Assembly: GCA_051294375.1 (NCBI GenBank)
Contig: CM119270.1
Span: 17,355,888-17,419,887 of the forward strand
Length of the DNA stretch: 64,000 nt
Reading direction: 5' to 3'
Origin: Paraspadella gotoi
Lineage: Eukaryota > Chaetognatha
Both the position numbers and the translations under genes were made by a program. Shown piece by piece: positions 25,903-39,400 of this stretch; positions within the stretch are counted from its first letter, which is position 1; every line of letters begins with the position of its first letter. The notes below the pieces were generated by a model, which was not told where the DNA came from, searched no databases, and was given only the letters and a program-made list of their open reading frames with translations.

Positions 25903-26070
25903 ATGCCGTCTTCCGAAGACCCATACTCGACAGTGAGCAAAAAAGAAAGCAAAAGCTCCAACGCCTCTGCTGTGGGGAAGGTGCTCTTTGTTTTTATCGG
26001 CATCATCGGCGTCATCGTTGTCATTCTCCTACTCATCTTCCTCTCAGTCAGGGTCGATGAACTCGACAAG
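25903..26070 (+). CDS. exon 1: cytosolic tail and transmembrane helix
   Basis: 56 codons ending exactly at an AAG|GTAAAT donor, phase 0. Ser/Lys-rich tail, then a hydrophobic run (residues 27-49, Val/Ile/Leu-rich with Gly at 33 and 36), then R-V-D-E-L-D-K entering the stalk. The positive residues before the helix and absence of a cleavable signal support type II orientation. Confidence 0.85.
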
Positions 26071-29000
26071 GTAAATGGAGCGTTTGGTTGGGTGGTAATT
26101 ATCTCTGTCGTTTTTCGTGGTAAGATGTCTGGATTCACTTATATTTATGCTTAGTAACTTAATTATTAAAACGATACAACTGTGTTCCTTGAGTTAAAAA
26201 TGGTTGTTCAGTAAAGTGTAGCAATAATATTAAAATCAAGTAGAAAAAAAATTCCTGTGAACATTGATATATAAAATTTTTTTTAATTTCTCAATTTTTG
26301 CATACGCCTATATACGCCTTTATAAATGTTAAAATTTTAAAATATATTTTTCTTATTTTTGAATGCCAATTCGAATTCCTCACGAAAAGTTAATGAAAAG
26401 AAATATAACTCTTTTTAGAAAATTATTTCATTAAGTGGTTCTAGTTGGTACAGGGCGCTTAACCCGCCTGTAACATGGTGTTGCAGCCTGATCCGAAGCT
26501 CAGGGACTGCTTATATTGAACGGTTCTGTCATTAACACTTATCAATAATTACTGTATCTTCAGTATATAAAATACTAACAGGCCCAAAACCGATAAAATT
26601 ATTAAGTGACTGATAGATTAGTAGATTGATAAATGATAAATTGAAAGATGATAAAAAGACTAGTAATAATAATGTGGATGCATACATTTAAAGAGATCTG
26701 CAATGTATAATGTACATATCATGATATGCTTGTAAAGATAGAACATTCAATCAGAAAAATGACATAAAAATAAATCAAAGACTCAAATAACCCAAAAAAA
26801 GCTTTTCATCTTATCATAAAAGTCAAAGCTCATTTTTTTGGAATTTATTAAAAATAATGTTTCTCTTCTTAATTTTAGAAAATTAGATCATAAATTTGTC
26901 AGTTATATTTCTGTTTTAAAGCAACTTTTGTCAATTAAAAATTGCCTACTTTTAATCAGTAAACTATTAGATTGTCTATTCACTACTTAAGAAAATATCT
27001 TTTTCTAAGTTCACACCTTAAATGACACATACAAACTCCTTGAACATTACATTCAAAACAGAAGGAAAGTGCACAAGTTGATTAAATTTAATGAAAGCAA
27101 TATATATCATAAAATATATATATATTACATTCATTAATGATAGAGATCTTGATGGCCAGAACCTAAAAGGCTATGTCTCTAATGATATTTTCTATTTCAG
27201 CGATTGGGCAAGCTCCACGGCGATGAGGACGGAGACTTCAAAGGCACAAATCTGGATTCAATGTCGGTCAAAGTGAAAGAGATGAAAGATGAAATTAAGG
27301 TCAATGTAATGAACATGTTAAACCAACTGCTGGCCGACTTGACAAAAGTCAAAGAACAAATTTTGAAGGAAAAGCAACAATTGAGTCAAGAATTGATGAA
27401 CCAAACGAACAAAATTGACATCAACGTCGACAAATTGTCCAAGAAAGTCACGATGAAGACAAACCAGATTGATACAAACCTGGGGAATCTCCACAAGTTG
27501 GTCCACAATGAAACCGAGGAAATTCAAAAAGAGATAATGAGTTTGAAGACGCTTGTAGTCCATGAGACCAACGAGTTGGATGAATCCTCCAGGAAGATCA
27601 ATGAGACCTTCATCAAAAAGACAAACGACTTGGACCAGGACATCACAAAGACCAGACAAGAGCTATTGAACAAAACGGATGCCATCATTGAATCATTGTG
27701 GAAACTCAGCAAAAAAGTTGACAATGAAACCGTCAAGATCGACAAGGACTTGGTCAACATGGATGGAGTGGTTAAGATGGAAACAAACAAGGTCGACATG
27801 GTAATATCAAATCTGACCACAAAACTTGATGACGAGTTCAAAGAAGTTGACGATTCTCTTCACAGCATCAATGATACAATTGATGAAAGTTCAACAAAGA
27901 TAGACAGAAAACTTAATATTGTTCATCAGGAAGTCATTAATAGGACAGATGATATAGACAGAGGTTTCAGGGCTCTAGAAAGCAAGCTGATGAATGAAAC
28001 AAATAAAATTGAAAAAAATTTGGGCAGTCTTCAAACGAACTTCAGTAAGGAGACCTTAAAAATAGACCTTGCTTTATCAAAACTGGACAATAAAACTTAT
28101 CTATACTACCATCAGTTTCAGGGAAAACTAGACACCTTGGATACTAGTATAGATTTGAAAAATGAAAACATTTCTGAAGTTATTTCAGCTGCTGAAGCAA
28201 AGATTTTACAAGAAACAAAGAATATACAGTCTAATATTACAACTGTGCTAGACAAAGTAGATTCCGAGGCAAGGATTCTGGCTGACAATCTAGTAGATTT
28301 GAATAAAACAGTAGAAGAAACAAAAGAGATAGATGATGCTATTGAAAAATTGGATATGGGTATCAACCAGACTGGCGAGATAAATACTGGGTTTTTGGGC
28401 CTTAAGACTATCATATCGCAGCAAGTTTCTGAATTGGATTCATCGGTCTTGTTGCTGCAACAATCCTTGACAAATGAAACCAATGACATTGACACCGCAT
28501 TAGCTCAGATGAACAAGCAGCTGAGTAACTCTTCTATCAAGAGGGACCAAGGATTCTCAAAACTATTGGATCAAATAAAAAACGAGACGTACGAAATAGA
28601 CAGGAATCTTGTCACCTTGACATCGAACTTGGAGCTCTCAACCAATGAATTTAATTCTTCAATCAACGAATTGGGAAACAAATTAGGCAGCGGAAGCGAC
28701 GACTCTGATCTCCTGAAAAACTTAACGGATATCATGAAGGCGGGATTCTTTAAAAATCTGGAGAAGATTAACAACGAAACCAACGAGATTGACAAAAAGA
28801 TTTCTGGTGTCTCAAGTCTCGTCATGTCTCGTCATAATGAGAAATTGAAAGCGATTTCCGAGTTGTCAGGCAACGTCTCACTCAATCAAATCTTCAAAAA
28901 TTCCTTTGATCAGGAAATTATAAACATGCATCAAGGTAAGGGGGATGTGAGGCAAAAAAAAAACTGTCGTAAATTACTTTTATAAATAAGATGTGGCAAA

Positions 29001-31001
29001 AGTTTGAAACTGAGAGGGTAGGTATTCTATCTCACTTAAAATCCAGGACCTAAGGGTTGGGTAGCGAATGACTCACCTGCCGCGGACTTTAATCCATCAA
29101 ACAAATTATTCTGTAATACATTTCTTTTTCTCATTTAGGGACCGGCACAAAAAATTTTTATTTTCTTTCTGGCTTCCAAGACTGGATTTAAACGTTTAGT
29201 CAGACCCCCACAAAAGTCAAGTGATCATTGATTGCCATATTGATTGGTAATTTTTAGATTACGAGGCAACCAATGAACGCCGACTATATATACATCAGTT
29301 TCTGCTCTTCTTTTCTGAGCCGCATTTTAGAACAAAAAAAAAATGCAAATATGTAAATTCTGGATAAAACAAGTTTGAGCAAACAATGCCGGATCTGCCC
29401 ACGATCATTAGCGATAAGCAGCTGACCAGATAATTAAATAAATAATTAATTAATTAATATTAATTTTTTTCATTTGTGTCAAAATCGTTTTCTACTTTAT
29501 CTCGCCTCTCAATCACAAAACAACAATCTCGATTACCTAATTAATTAATTAATTACAAATAATTAATAATTAATTAAATACTTATTTATTAATAAATAAT
29601 TTAATATAAAATAAAAAAGCATAATCAAATAGTGAAATAGTTAAATGAAATGGCCAAGACAGACATAGATAAGACATAAAATTAAAAATTTTCCAAAAAA
29701 AGTAATAATAATTTAATAATAATGATAATAATAAAAGTAGTAATAATAAAAATAATAATAATAATAATATAAATTACTATGAAATTAATATTATTAAAAT
29801 AAGAAGAGCTTGGTGAATTACTCAGTTCCCTTCTCAAAATAAAAAATAAAAAAATAAAAAAATAAAAAATAAAACAAGTTTGAGCAAACAATGTCGGGTC
29901 TGCCTACGATAATTAAGCGGTAATCAGCTAATCAGATGATAAATCACAATATTTCTTTAAATTTTTTTTAACTTGCATTTTTTTAACTTGCATCATTTTT
30001 TTAACTTGCATAATTTTTTCAACTTGGATAATTTTTTAAAATTGCATCATTTTTTCACATTAATTAATTTATTAATTAATTAATTAATTAAAACATTTAT
30101 TAGTAATCATAAATAATAAAGATTCAAGTAAATGTGACTTATGTTTTTTCCATCAAAGCTTCTTCACACACTTTCCTACCCGCACACAAAATTTCATCTC
30201 AATCTATTAATTAAATTATGATTAATTTGAGTAATTATGGATTAAAATAAGAAAAAAGATTCAAGTAAACGTGACTCATTTTTTTAGTCGGATCTGCTTT
30301 CAGCAGATCCCGACTCTATAATTCACTTTGTCGGTCCGTTGGTCCGCCCCCTTGGGCACTCACTTATATCATGTCATAACATCGAATTATGATAAATTAT
30401 GCAAAAAAAAACGATGTCCGTCCGTCCGTCTGTCCGTCCGTCCCACCTTAGCAAAAAACACCAATTACTCGTGATTGAATGGATGGATTGGAATGAAATT
30501 TTGTGTGTGGGTTGGAAAGTGTCTGATTGAGTTGGATATGAAGTTTTGATGGAATCGTCCGAGTGAAAATGAGTTTAAATGAAAAAAAAAATTCACTATT
30601 TGAACACCAATTACTCATGAGTGGATGGGGCGATTGACTTGAAATTTTGCATTTGGGTAGAAAAGTGTGATTAAACTGGAAATCAAGTTTCGATGGAATC
30701 GTTAGAGTGGAAATGAGTTTAAATGGAAAAAACAAAAAACCTATTTCACTAATTGATTATACTTCTTTTTATTTTTATTTTAAATGTAAATGCAAGATGT
30801 ATTAATTAATTAAATAATTAATCAGTTAATTAATCAATTAATTAATAAATAATTACTTAATCAGTCAATTAATCAATCAAAACAAACATTCCAGATCAAA
30901 TTAATTAATTGCCTAATTAATTAAATAATTGACTTGAATAAAGTAATTATTAATTAATTAAATAATTAATTAACTTGAATTAATTATTAATTAATTATAA
31001 A

Positions 31002-31052
<51 letters not shown>

Positions 31053-31345
31053 CATCGTGGGCAGATCCGACATTGTTTGCTCAAACTTGTTTATTGTAAA
31101 TTATCCATTCATTTAAAAAATAAGAGTTTGGACAGGCTTTGGTGGTTTAAGGCCTCGATCACTCTTACAAGATAATGACAGAGCAGGTCCCTGCAATCTT
31201 TATTCAAATCTGCTTATAAGCAGATCCCGACTCTATAATTCCAACGGTCCGCCCCCTCAATCTTGTTAAGCATTCAATTATAATTTATATCATCTCAGAA
31301 CATCGAATTATGATAAATTATGCAAAAAATGCTGCCCAGCCATCC

Positions 31346-31380
<35 letters not shown>

Positions 31381-33933
31381 CCACCTTAGCAAAAACACCT
31401 ATGACTCGTGATTGGATGGATAGATTGGAATGAAATTTTGTTTGTTGGTAGGGAAGTGTGTGATAAAGCTGGAAATCAAGATTCGATGGATTCGAAATAA
31501 GTTTAAATGGAAAAAACAAGAAACCTGTTTCACTAATTGATTATGCTTCTTTTTATTTTTATATTAAATGTAAATGCAAGGTGTATTAATTAATCAAATA
31601 ATTAATCAGTTAATTAATCAATTAGTCAAATAATTAATCAATAATTAATTAATTAGTCAATCAATCAAGTCAATCGTTATTGGTACTATTCTCATCATCG
31701 TGATTGCTTTTGTTGTGGTTAGTGACAAAAAGACCTAAAAACAAATATTTCGAATCAAATTAATTAATTAATTGCCTAATTAATTAATTAATTAATTAAT
31801 TGCCTAATTAGTTATTTAATTAATTGAATTATTGAATTAATAATTAATTAATTACGATAATGATCATGGGCAGATCCGACATTGTTTTCTCAAACTTGTT
31901 TAATCAAGATTCTCTCATAATCTTGATTATTCGCCCTCAGAGTATCTGGCTTATCTCTCAATGAAGTAGTATAATGTTTCTAAGAATGTTTGGATTGTAT
32001 GAAAAGACCACTCCCTTAAGTATTAGATTGGAGAACACTATATTATATGATGAGCATTAAAATACAAGGAGCTGAATTTTATAAAATTGGTACAACCAAT
32101 ATATAAATTATCCACTCATTTAATAAATAAGCTATCTTGCCCCTGACTTTGGACAGGCTTTGGTGGTTTAAGGCCTCCATCACTCTTATAAGATAATGAC
32201 ATAGCAGGTCAAGACAAGACAGTCTTGTTCATACACTTCCAGAGTACCTGACTTCTCTATCAATGAAGTGATAAAATATTACTTTTATCACTTTTATGAT
32301 TTTTAATTTTTAAATATGATTTTATTTTTGTATATACAAATTTTGTCAATGCATGCAAGTTAGAGCTCCTAGAAATACCATGCATTTTTGAAAGTTCCTG
32401 ATACCTGCAAAGTTTCTTGTGCCAAATTGCGTGGAGAAAACGAATATCACAATAAAAAATTTCCCTGAATGCTCTTTATGGATTTTCCACACCAGTTTTT
32501 GCGTTGAACCACTTCCGGTTTTAAAAAATCATGATTTTGGGAAAAAAATGAGCTGTTATTCAGCTGGCATACTTTAATTAATCAAAATAAAGTTACTACT
32601 AACCTTATTACTAAATTTTTTATTGTGGTTTATAAATAAGGTTAAAAAATTATGATTACGAAAGACTTCAAATTAAAAATTAACATTAAGGTACTCAACC
32701 TTGATGGCACAGATATAGCTAACAGCAAAATTATCATTTGGCCAGGTTGCTATGATTAAGTATTGCGATTTTGCAATTTGGACAGGCTCAGAAAAGGACA
32801 GTAAGCTTGGGTTAGGTGAGGAAAGGTACTTGGGAAGGAAATTAAGGATTAAAACTAACCTCACAGCCTTTGCCAATTCCTGTCCATCCCTTTCCCTCAA
32901 CCTCAATCCTAACCCAGCCTCATAGCCATTGCCAAGGCTAAACCTTAATCCCTAACATCCCTGACCAGTACCTTTCCCTTATTCAGGCCTCATGTCTAAA
33001 TTAAAAATTAACATTAAGGTACTCAACCTTGATGGCACAGATATAGCTAACAGCAAAATTATCATTTGGCCAGGTTGCTATGATTAAGTATTGCGATTTT
33101 GCAATTTGGACAGGCTCAGAAAAGGACAGGAAGCTTGGGTTAGGGTTAGGGAAGGTACTGAGGAAGGAAATTAAGGATTAAAGTTTGGCCTTATTGATGG
33201 CCGGGAGGATTAGTGGTAAGGGAGAGGCTTGAATGACAGATATTAGGGTTAGAGTTGAGGCTCAGAGGTGTTAGGGTTAGGGTTAGGGTTAGGTTAGATA
33301 TCCCAAGCAAAGGAAACTGATTAAGAATAAGGTTTTGCTTAGGGTCCAGTTTAGGGTTAGGGTTGATTGAGAGGCTTGCTCCCTGCAAAGGCCAAGTCGC
33401 CTTCCATCTAATTCGCCTACTTTCTTTTTGCATCACTCTGTAAACTTTTTAAAGTCCAATATCTTTGTTTAAAGATTATAGATTTAAAATCCCTTAGACA
33501 GTTCTATTTGTTTAACCAGATGGTAAAATTTTATTAAAATTTAGTGTGAGTGTTTGGTCAGGGCCAATTTGTCTTAAAAAAGTATGAATTTTTAACTTAA
33601 AGCCTTTTGTAATAATATTTTTATAACAATTATTTTATAAACCAAAATAAAAAAATGTAATATTAAGGTTATTGGTAACTTCTATTTTGATAATTTAAGT
33701 ATGCTGGCTGAATAACAGCTTATTTTTTTCTTAAAAATCCTGAATTTTTAAAACCGGAAGTTGGTTCGACGCAAAAACTGGCGTGGAAAATCCATAATGA
33801 GCATCCAGGGAAATTTTTTATTGTGATGTTCGTTTTCTCCACTAAATTTGGCACAAGAAACTTTGCAGGTTTCAGGAACTTTCATAAATGTATGATATTT
33901 CTGGGACCTAAAGCAAGTCTCTTTGGCGCAATC

Positions 33934-33964
<31 letters not shown>

Positions 33965-34886
33965 TGGTGGTTCGAGCCCACCCAGGACGGCATATTCTTT
34001 ACTAAAACCCCCCCCCCCTTTAACAATTTATTGCCGATTGGTTCTGTGAGAAAAATATCCATAAGACGAGTATTTCGTTTTAAGGACGAGGTGGTTAAGT
34101 CGTTGGACTGCTAATCCAATGTGCTCTGCACGCGTGGGTTCAAATCCCATCCTTGTCGGTGGAGTTTTTTATACTTTTATGTCAATTCTAAATATTATCT
34201 GTTAACTATTAAAAGATTAAAATTATTACAAATACAAATTCGATAATGTTAACAATCAGTTAAACTAAAACGTTATTGTGTTTTTTCCTTTCTGTTTAGA
34301 GAGGCAATCTACATCAAAGCCCTCGAGACCTCTTTGAACCGTGATGGAGGACGATTCGATCTCCCTCCAAGCTATGATTCGCTTATCAAAAGCGTAGTGG
34401 AGGCCCCGTCTCCACCACGTCCGCACAATGATTCCCCCATCTCCACTCAACGAGATAGGCGGAGACCCTTGCGCAGGCAATGGGCAGACTATACCTCTCC
34501 TTCAACTGCAGCAACTCATTCCCTTCCTCTGTGGACTGAGCGCCGCCCAAAGCGACGGCTGCAGGAGGAAGGGGGGGAGGCCACCACTCCTGTCGCGAAA
34601 GTGGCAAGAATGGACAGCCGCCCACCTCGCCAGCAGGCAAGAAGAGGGCAGTCGGCAGGCGTACCAGGCCAGAGAGACATCCGAGTAGCCTTTGGAATTT
34701 ACTTGAAATTTCCCTTTTCCTAATTACTTAGCTATCCCTCACTAACAATAAATATTTCACATTTCTGAACTTCTATTTCATTTCACTAATTTATTACTGT
34801 AGCTAATTGTTGATATTATTCATAATTAAAGTTTACCCAAATTTTAACATTGTTGTACATTTCATAATGTATTATATTTTCAAGCA

Positions 34887-34944
<58 letters not shown>

Positions 34945-36457
34945 CAATTTCTTTTCACAAACTATCTCTGTCCTCACCTTCACCTGTCCCTAATAAAAAA
35001 ACTGAACACTATCCTTTCTCTCAAACTCTGTGTTGGAAACTTTGCTCTGTCTCTCTCTCTCTCTCTCTTTCTTTATGCACAAAATTCTTTTCAAATTCAC
35101 AAATTGAATTGGCGCTGAAGAAGACTCGTGAGTCGAAACATGTCCGTTTCACTATGAAATAAAAATCGTTGTTAAATCTCTCTTCAAACTTTGTTCTAAC
35201 TCTCCTTATTTTTTCTTGCCATTCTAAATATCTTACTCGTCAATGGCCTGAAAAATGTGGCGTAGTGGCCAAGTGGTAAGGCGTCTGTCTCGTAAACCGA
35301 AGATCACGGGTTCGAATCCCCTCTGTGCCTAATTGTTTTATTATATTAAAAATGTTTTTTTAGCGTTTCAAAGAAATTAAAAAAACAGAACTCGAAGAAT
35401 TTTTAGTCTCGGTTGCCTCAGATCAGTCCCTCCTCTCAAACTCATTCGACAGTCTATGGACATGTCTGTAAGCTCTTATAAAAAATCATTTCAAATTAAT
35501 TTTTTTTTATTATTATAGACATACTAAGCCTCAAATAGAGACTGCGGCTTTGTTTATTAACGTAGGAAAAGAGCTTATATGGCTAAAAAAAGTTTTTTGC
35601 CACTCGTTAGCTAAAAATTATTTGTGTTTGGAATATATCGATTGGAATGAAATTTTGTGAGTTGGTATGAAAGTGTGAGATTGAGCTGCATTAAAAAGTT
35701 TTGCTGAAATCGTGAATAATGGAAAGAATCAAAGTAATATTTACTTGAATTTAAAAAAAATTAAAATCAGTAAATCCTTGGTTCCTAAAGGTAAAATATA
35801 AACATTAATTAATTAATTAATCAATTATTATTAGGAAAAATTTCTTGAACTCTTTATTACAATAGTTTGACATGACATCAATCTATCAATTAATCAATCA
35901 AATAAATGACCATCCAATTTTTTAATCCATGTCTTTAATAAACATGGAAATCATTTTAAGTTATTCCAGATACTACAATATGAATTGAGAATAAATAATT
36001 GCATTTTTTGAATAATAATATCATCTTTCAAAGTAGCTTTATACCAATCATTATCATTCAGTTATACTTTTTATTACTATCATAGTAATAAATACTAATA
36101 ATAAATAACTTCATCATTAAGTATCAATCAAATTTTGTTGAATTGAAAATAAAAATGAAAAATAAAAATCGAAAATTATGAGTTGAAAATCATAAATTAA
36201 AAATAATATTAAACAAGTTTGAGCAAACAATGTCGGATCTGCCTACGATAATTAATTAATTAATTAATTAATCGATTAATTAATTAATTAATTTTAATAT
36301 GTAATAATTAATTTTAGATTTATATTCAACTTATCATCATCGATGTCCTTAAAATTGGGTTAGGACAGTTATTAAATATGTTTTGTTTACATTTTATCAA
36401 ACAAACAAATATCCTCTATTTTATTTATGTCTCCTTCTCTCTCTCTCTCACTTCTCT

Positions 36458-36496
<39 letters not shown>

Positions 36497-39400
36497 ATGC
36501 AATTGCCGACGATCTTTATGTTTTTAAGAATTTTTAACTTGCATCATTTTTTCACATTATTAATTAATTAATTAAAACATTTATTAGTAATCATTAATAT
36601 TAAGATTCAAGTAAATGTGACTTATGTTTTTTTCCATCTAAACTCATTTCCACTTGCACAACTCCGTCAAAACTTTAATAAATTATATATTAATAAATAT
36701 TTAAAAGCTTCAGTGCAACAACCCAATGAACTAAATCAAAAAGTTACATGAAAATCGATTTAGTAGTAAAGAAAAAAAAATTTTAAGAGAACTAGAAGTT
36801 ATAAAAAGTGTTCAATTTTGGCCCGCGCTTACACAGATATTAGGCCGGAACAGGTTGAAAACTAGAAGTTCTCTCAAATAAATAATGGTGAAGCGACTAT
36901 TAAATAATATGAAAATGAAAATAATTTTAAAATTCTGCTTATTAATTTTTTTTATAGATTCTGGTAGAGCTTTAAAATTTTAAAATTTTAAAATTTTAAA
37001 ATTTTAAAATTTTTAAAATTTAAATTTTAAAATTTTTGTTTTATAAATGAAAAATTTAAAAAAATAAAATTCAGCCAATAATGATGATGAATGATGATTT
37101 TTAAGGTTTTTTCTATTTTTAACCAATTTGAAAAAATTATAGTACTGTGGCAGAAAGACTTAAAGCTGCCTCACTGCTGTCCGTCCTCAGCCTCGTCTCA
37201 ATGGCTGAGCAGGCTAAATCATCTCATTCACTCCGTGCGTCCCGGGTTCGATCCCCCGGGTTATCCCGGTTCTGGCTTAAATGTGACAGTGCGGTATAAC
37301 ATGCCAGTGACAGGAGGCGGTCACTGAGGGTCCGCAAGCCCCTACGCCAGTTGGTGAGATACCCCGCGCCCCGGGTATCACAGCATTCCTCCCGTTGCCA
37401 TAAGTGGTGAGCCCTACTATCGAACACGCAACCGCTGCGCACGTGCGCCCACGCTATGTCGTTTAGGTATGCATATTCACGCCTATGCCCTCAACTTCTC
37501 TGGATAACGCTCAGACTCCACCGCCCGCGTCGCCGCTCGCTCTCACTATGGCAATGAGATCAAACTTCTCTCAGACATCTCTCAGGATTGAGGCCCCTGT
37601 GGAGAAGTCTGGTGGGGGATCCTGTGGCAGCAAGACTTAAAGCTGCCTCACTGCTGTCCGTCCTCAGCCTCGTCTCAATGCTGAGCAGGCTAAATCATCT
37701 CATTCCATCCGTGCCGTCCGGGTTCGATCGCCCGGTATCCCGGTTCTGCGCTTAAAATGTGACAGTGCCTGATAAACATGCCAGTGACAGGAGGCGGTCA
37801 CTGAGGGTCCGCAGCCCTACGCCAGTTGGTGAGATACCCCGCCCCCGGGTATCACAGGCTATCCTCCCGTTGCCATAGTACTAACTTTTATTTAATTTTT
37901 TAAGCTTTACAAGAACCCGTTCTTAAAAAATCCCATTTTTAAAATTTTTTTTTGTAATTTGTTATATATTAATAAATATTTAAAAGCTTCAGTGCAACAA
38001 CCCAATGAACTAATTCAAAAAGTTACATTGAAAATCGATTTAGTAGTAGAAGGAAAAAAGAAATTTTTTTGAGAGAACTAGAAGTTATAAAAAGTGTTCA
38101 ATTTTGGCCCGCCTTACTAGATATATTGCATGTGATTAAATAATGTTATCGGAATAATAATTTTATTAAAACGCTCGGTTATTTATTAAAAAATCTCTAA
38201 ATATTTTACTTTAAAAACGCTGTAAGCGTTTCAAAAAACGAAAAACTTATTTCTTCTCTGCGACCGGGGCCGTCGCACAAAAAATTGAAAAAACTTCTGC
38301 GCCCCCGTTTAAGATAAAAAATGTCTGGCCGTATAGAACGGACGCAGACTAGTCCTTGCCGCGGTTACGGACGCAGGACTAAACAAAAAAAATAAATATT
38401 TGTCTGGCCGTATAGAACGGACGCAGACCAAAAAACGAAAAAAAATTGTCGGCCGTAAAGGAGACGGACGCGGACACAAAAAACGAAAAATACTAAGAGA
38501 GAGTTACTAACTATAGAATCCGTTATTTCGTTGAAACGTCGTCAGATGAAATTTTCTGTGAAAACCACTGACCAAATGACGAACGACGAACCGAATCCGT
38601 TGGGTTCTGTAAATAGAAAAGGCACGAAATAAAAAATTAAGAAATAAATAATTATAACTTATTTACAGTGTGCGGAAAAATGTAGATTAAAAACCAGCCT
38701 AGGTAATTTATAATCAAAGGTACATTTTTGCGACTTTATCTTATCATAAGCACATTTAATAATTGTTTAGGATGCCTGACTGAGAAAATGACTCAGACTG
38801 ACACAATGCGCGTAATATTACCTACTTTACTATGCCAAATAAAATAAGTAAATCACGCGACATTTAACCACCAATATTTAAATAGCTCAGTGGTTTTAAC
38901 AGGGGAGGGAGCTTCCGTAAACCCCAAACCTTTAAACAATGATTCTATGTGCTGTAACAAGATTTTAGCCCCCATATCTCCAGAAGGGAGGTTAGGGCTG
39001 TATGTTAAACCCGTCCCGGCAAACAACTTCAAAAAAAAAATATAAAACAATCTCAAATATCTCCCCGCCGGGACCCCACGGACACCAAGGCTGCCCATTA
39101 TACACAAGAGAGCGGGCGTCGGAGATGGAAACTCAACAACGTCCCTCTCTACCTGCTGCCTGCAGACTTAAGGACCGCGCCTGTCCTTACGGCCCTTCGT
39201 CCGACCCCGGGCGGAGCACTTGCCCTTTGACGACTGGGTGGACGGCTCAAATAGCCGTCGAAGCTCACCGAGTGCCTCCGGGGATCTCTCTCTTCATCAA
39301 TCTCGAGCGGCGTCACGGGAGGCCGTAGAGGCCCCGGACGCCCGCTCAGGCCTCCATACGGCGTCACTTGGGGCTGAAATAGCCCCGGACGCCCGTCCCC

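Noticed and set aside
34887-35162. Ser/Leu ORFs over CT microsatellites in the Penelope 3' region
   Set aside because: Open only because of CTCTCT repeats; the sequence is the untranslated end of the element.
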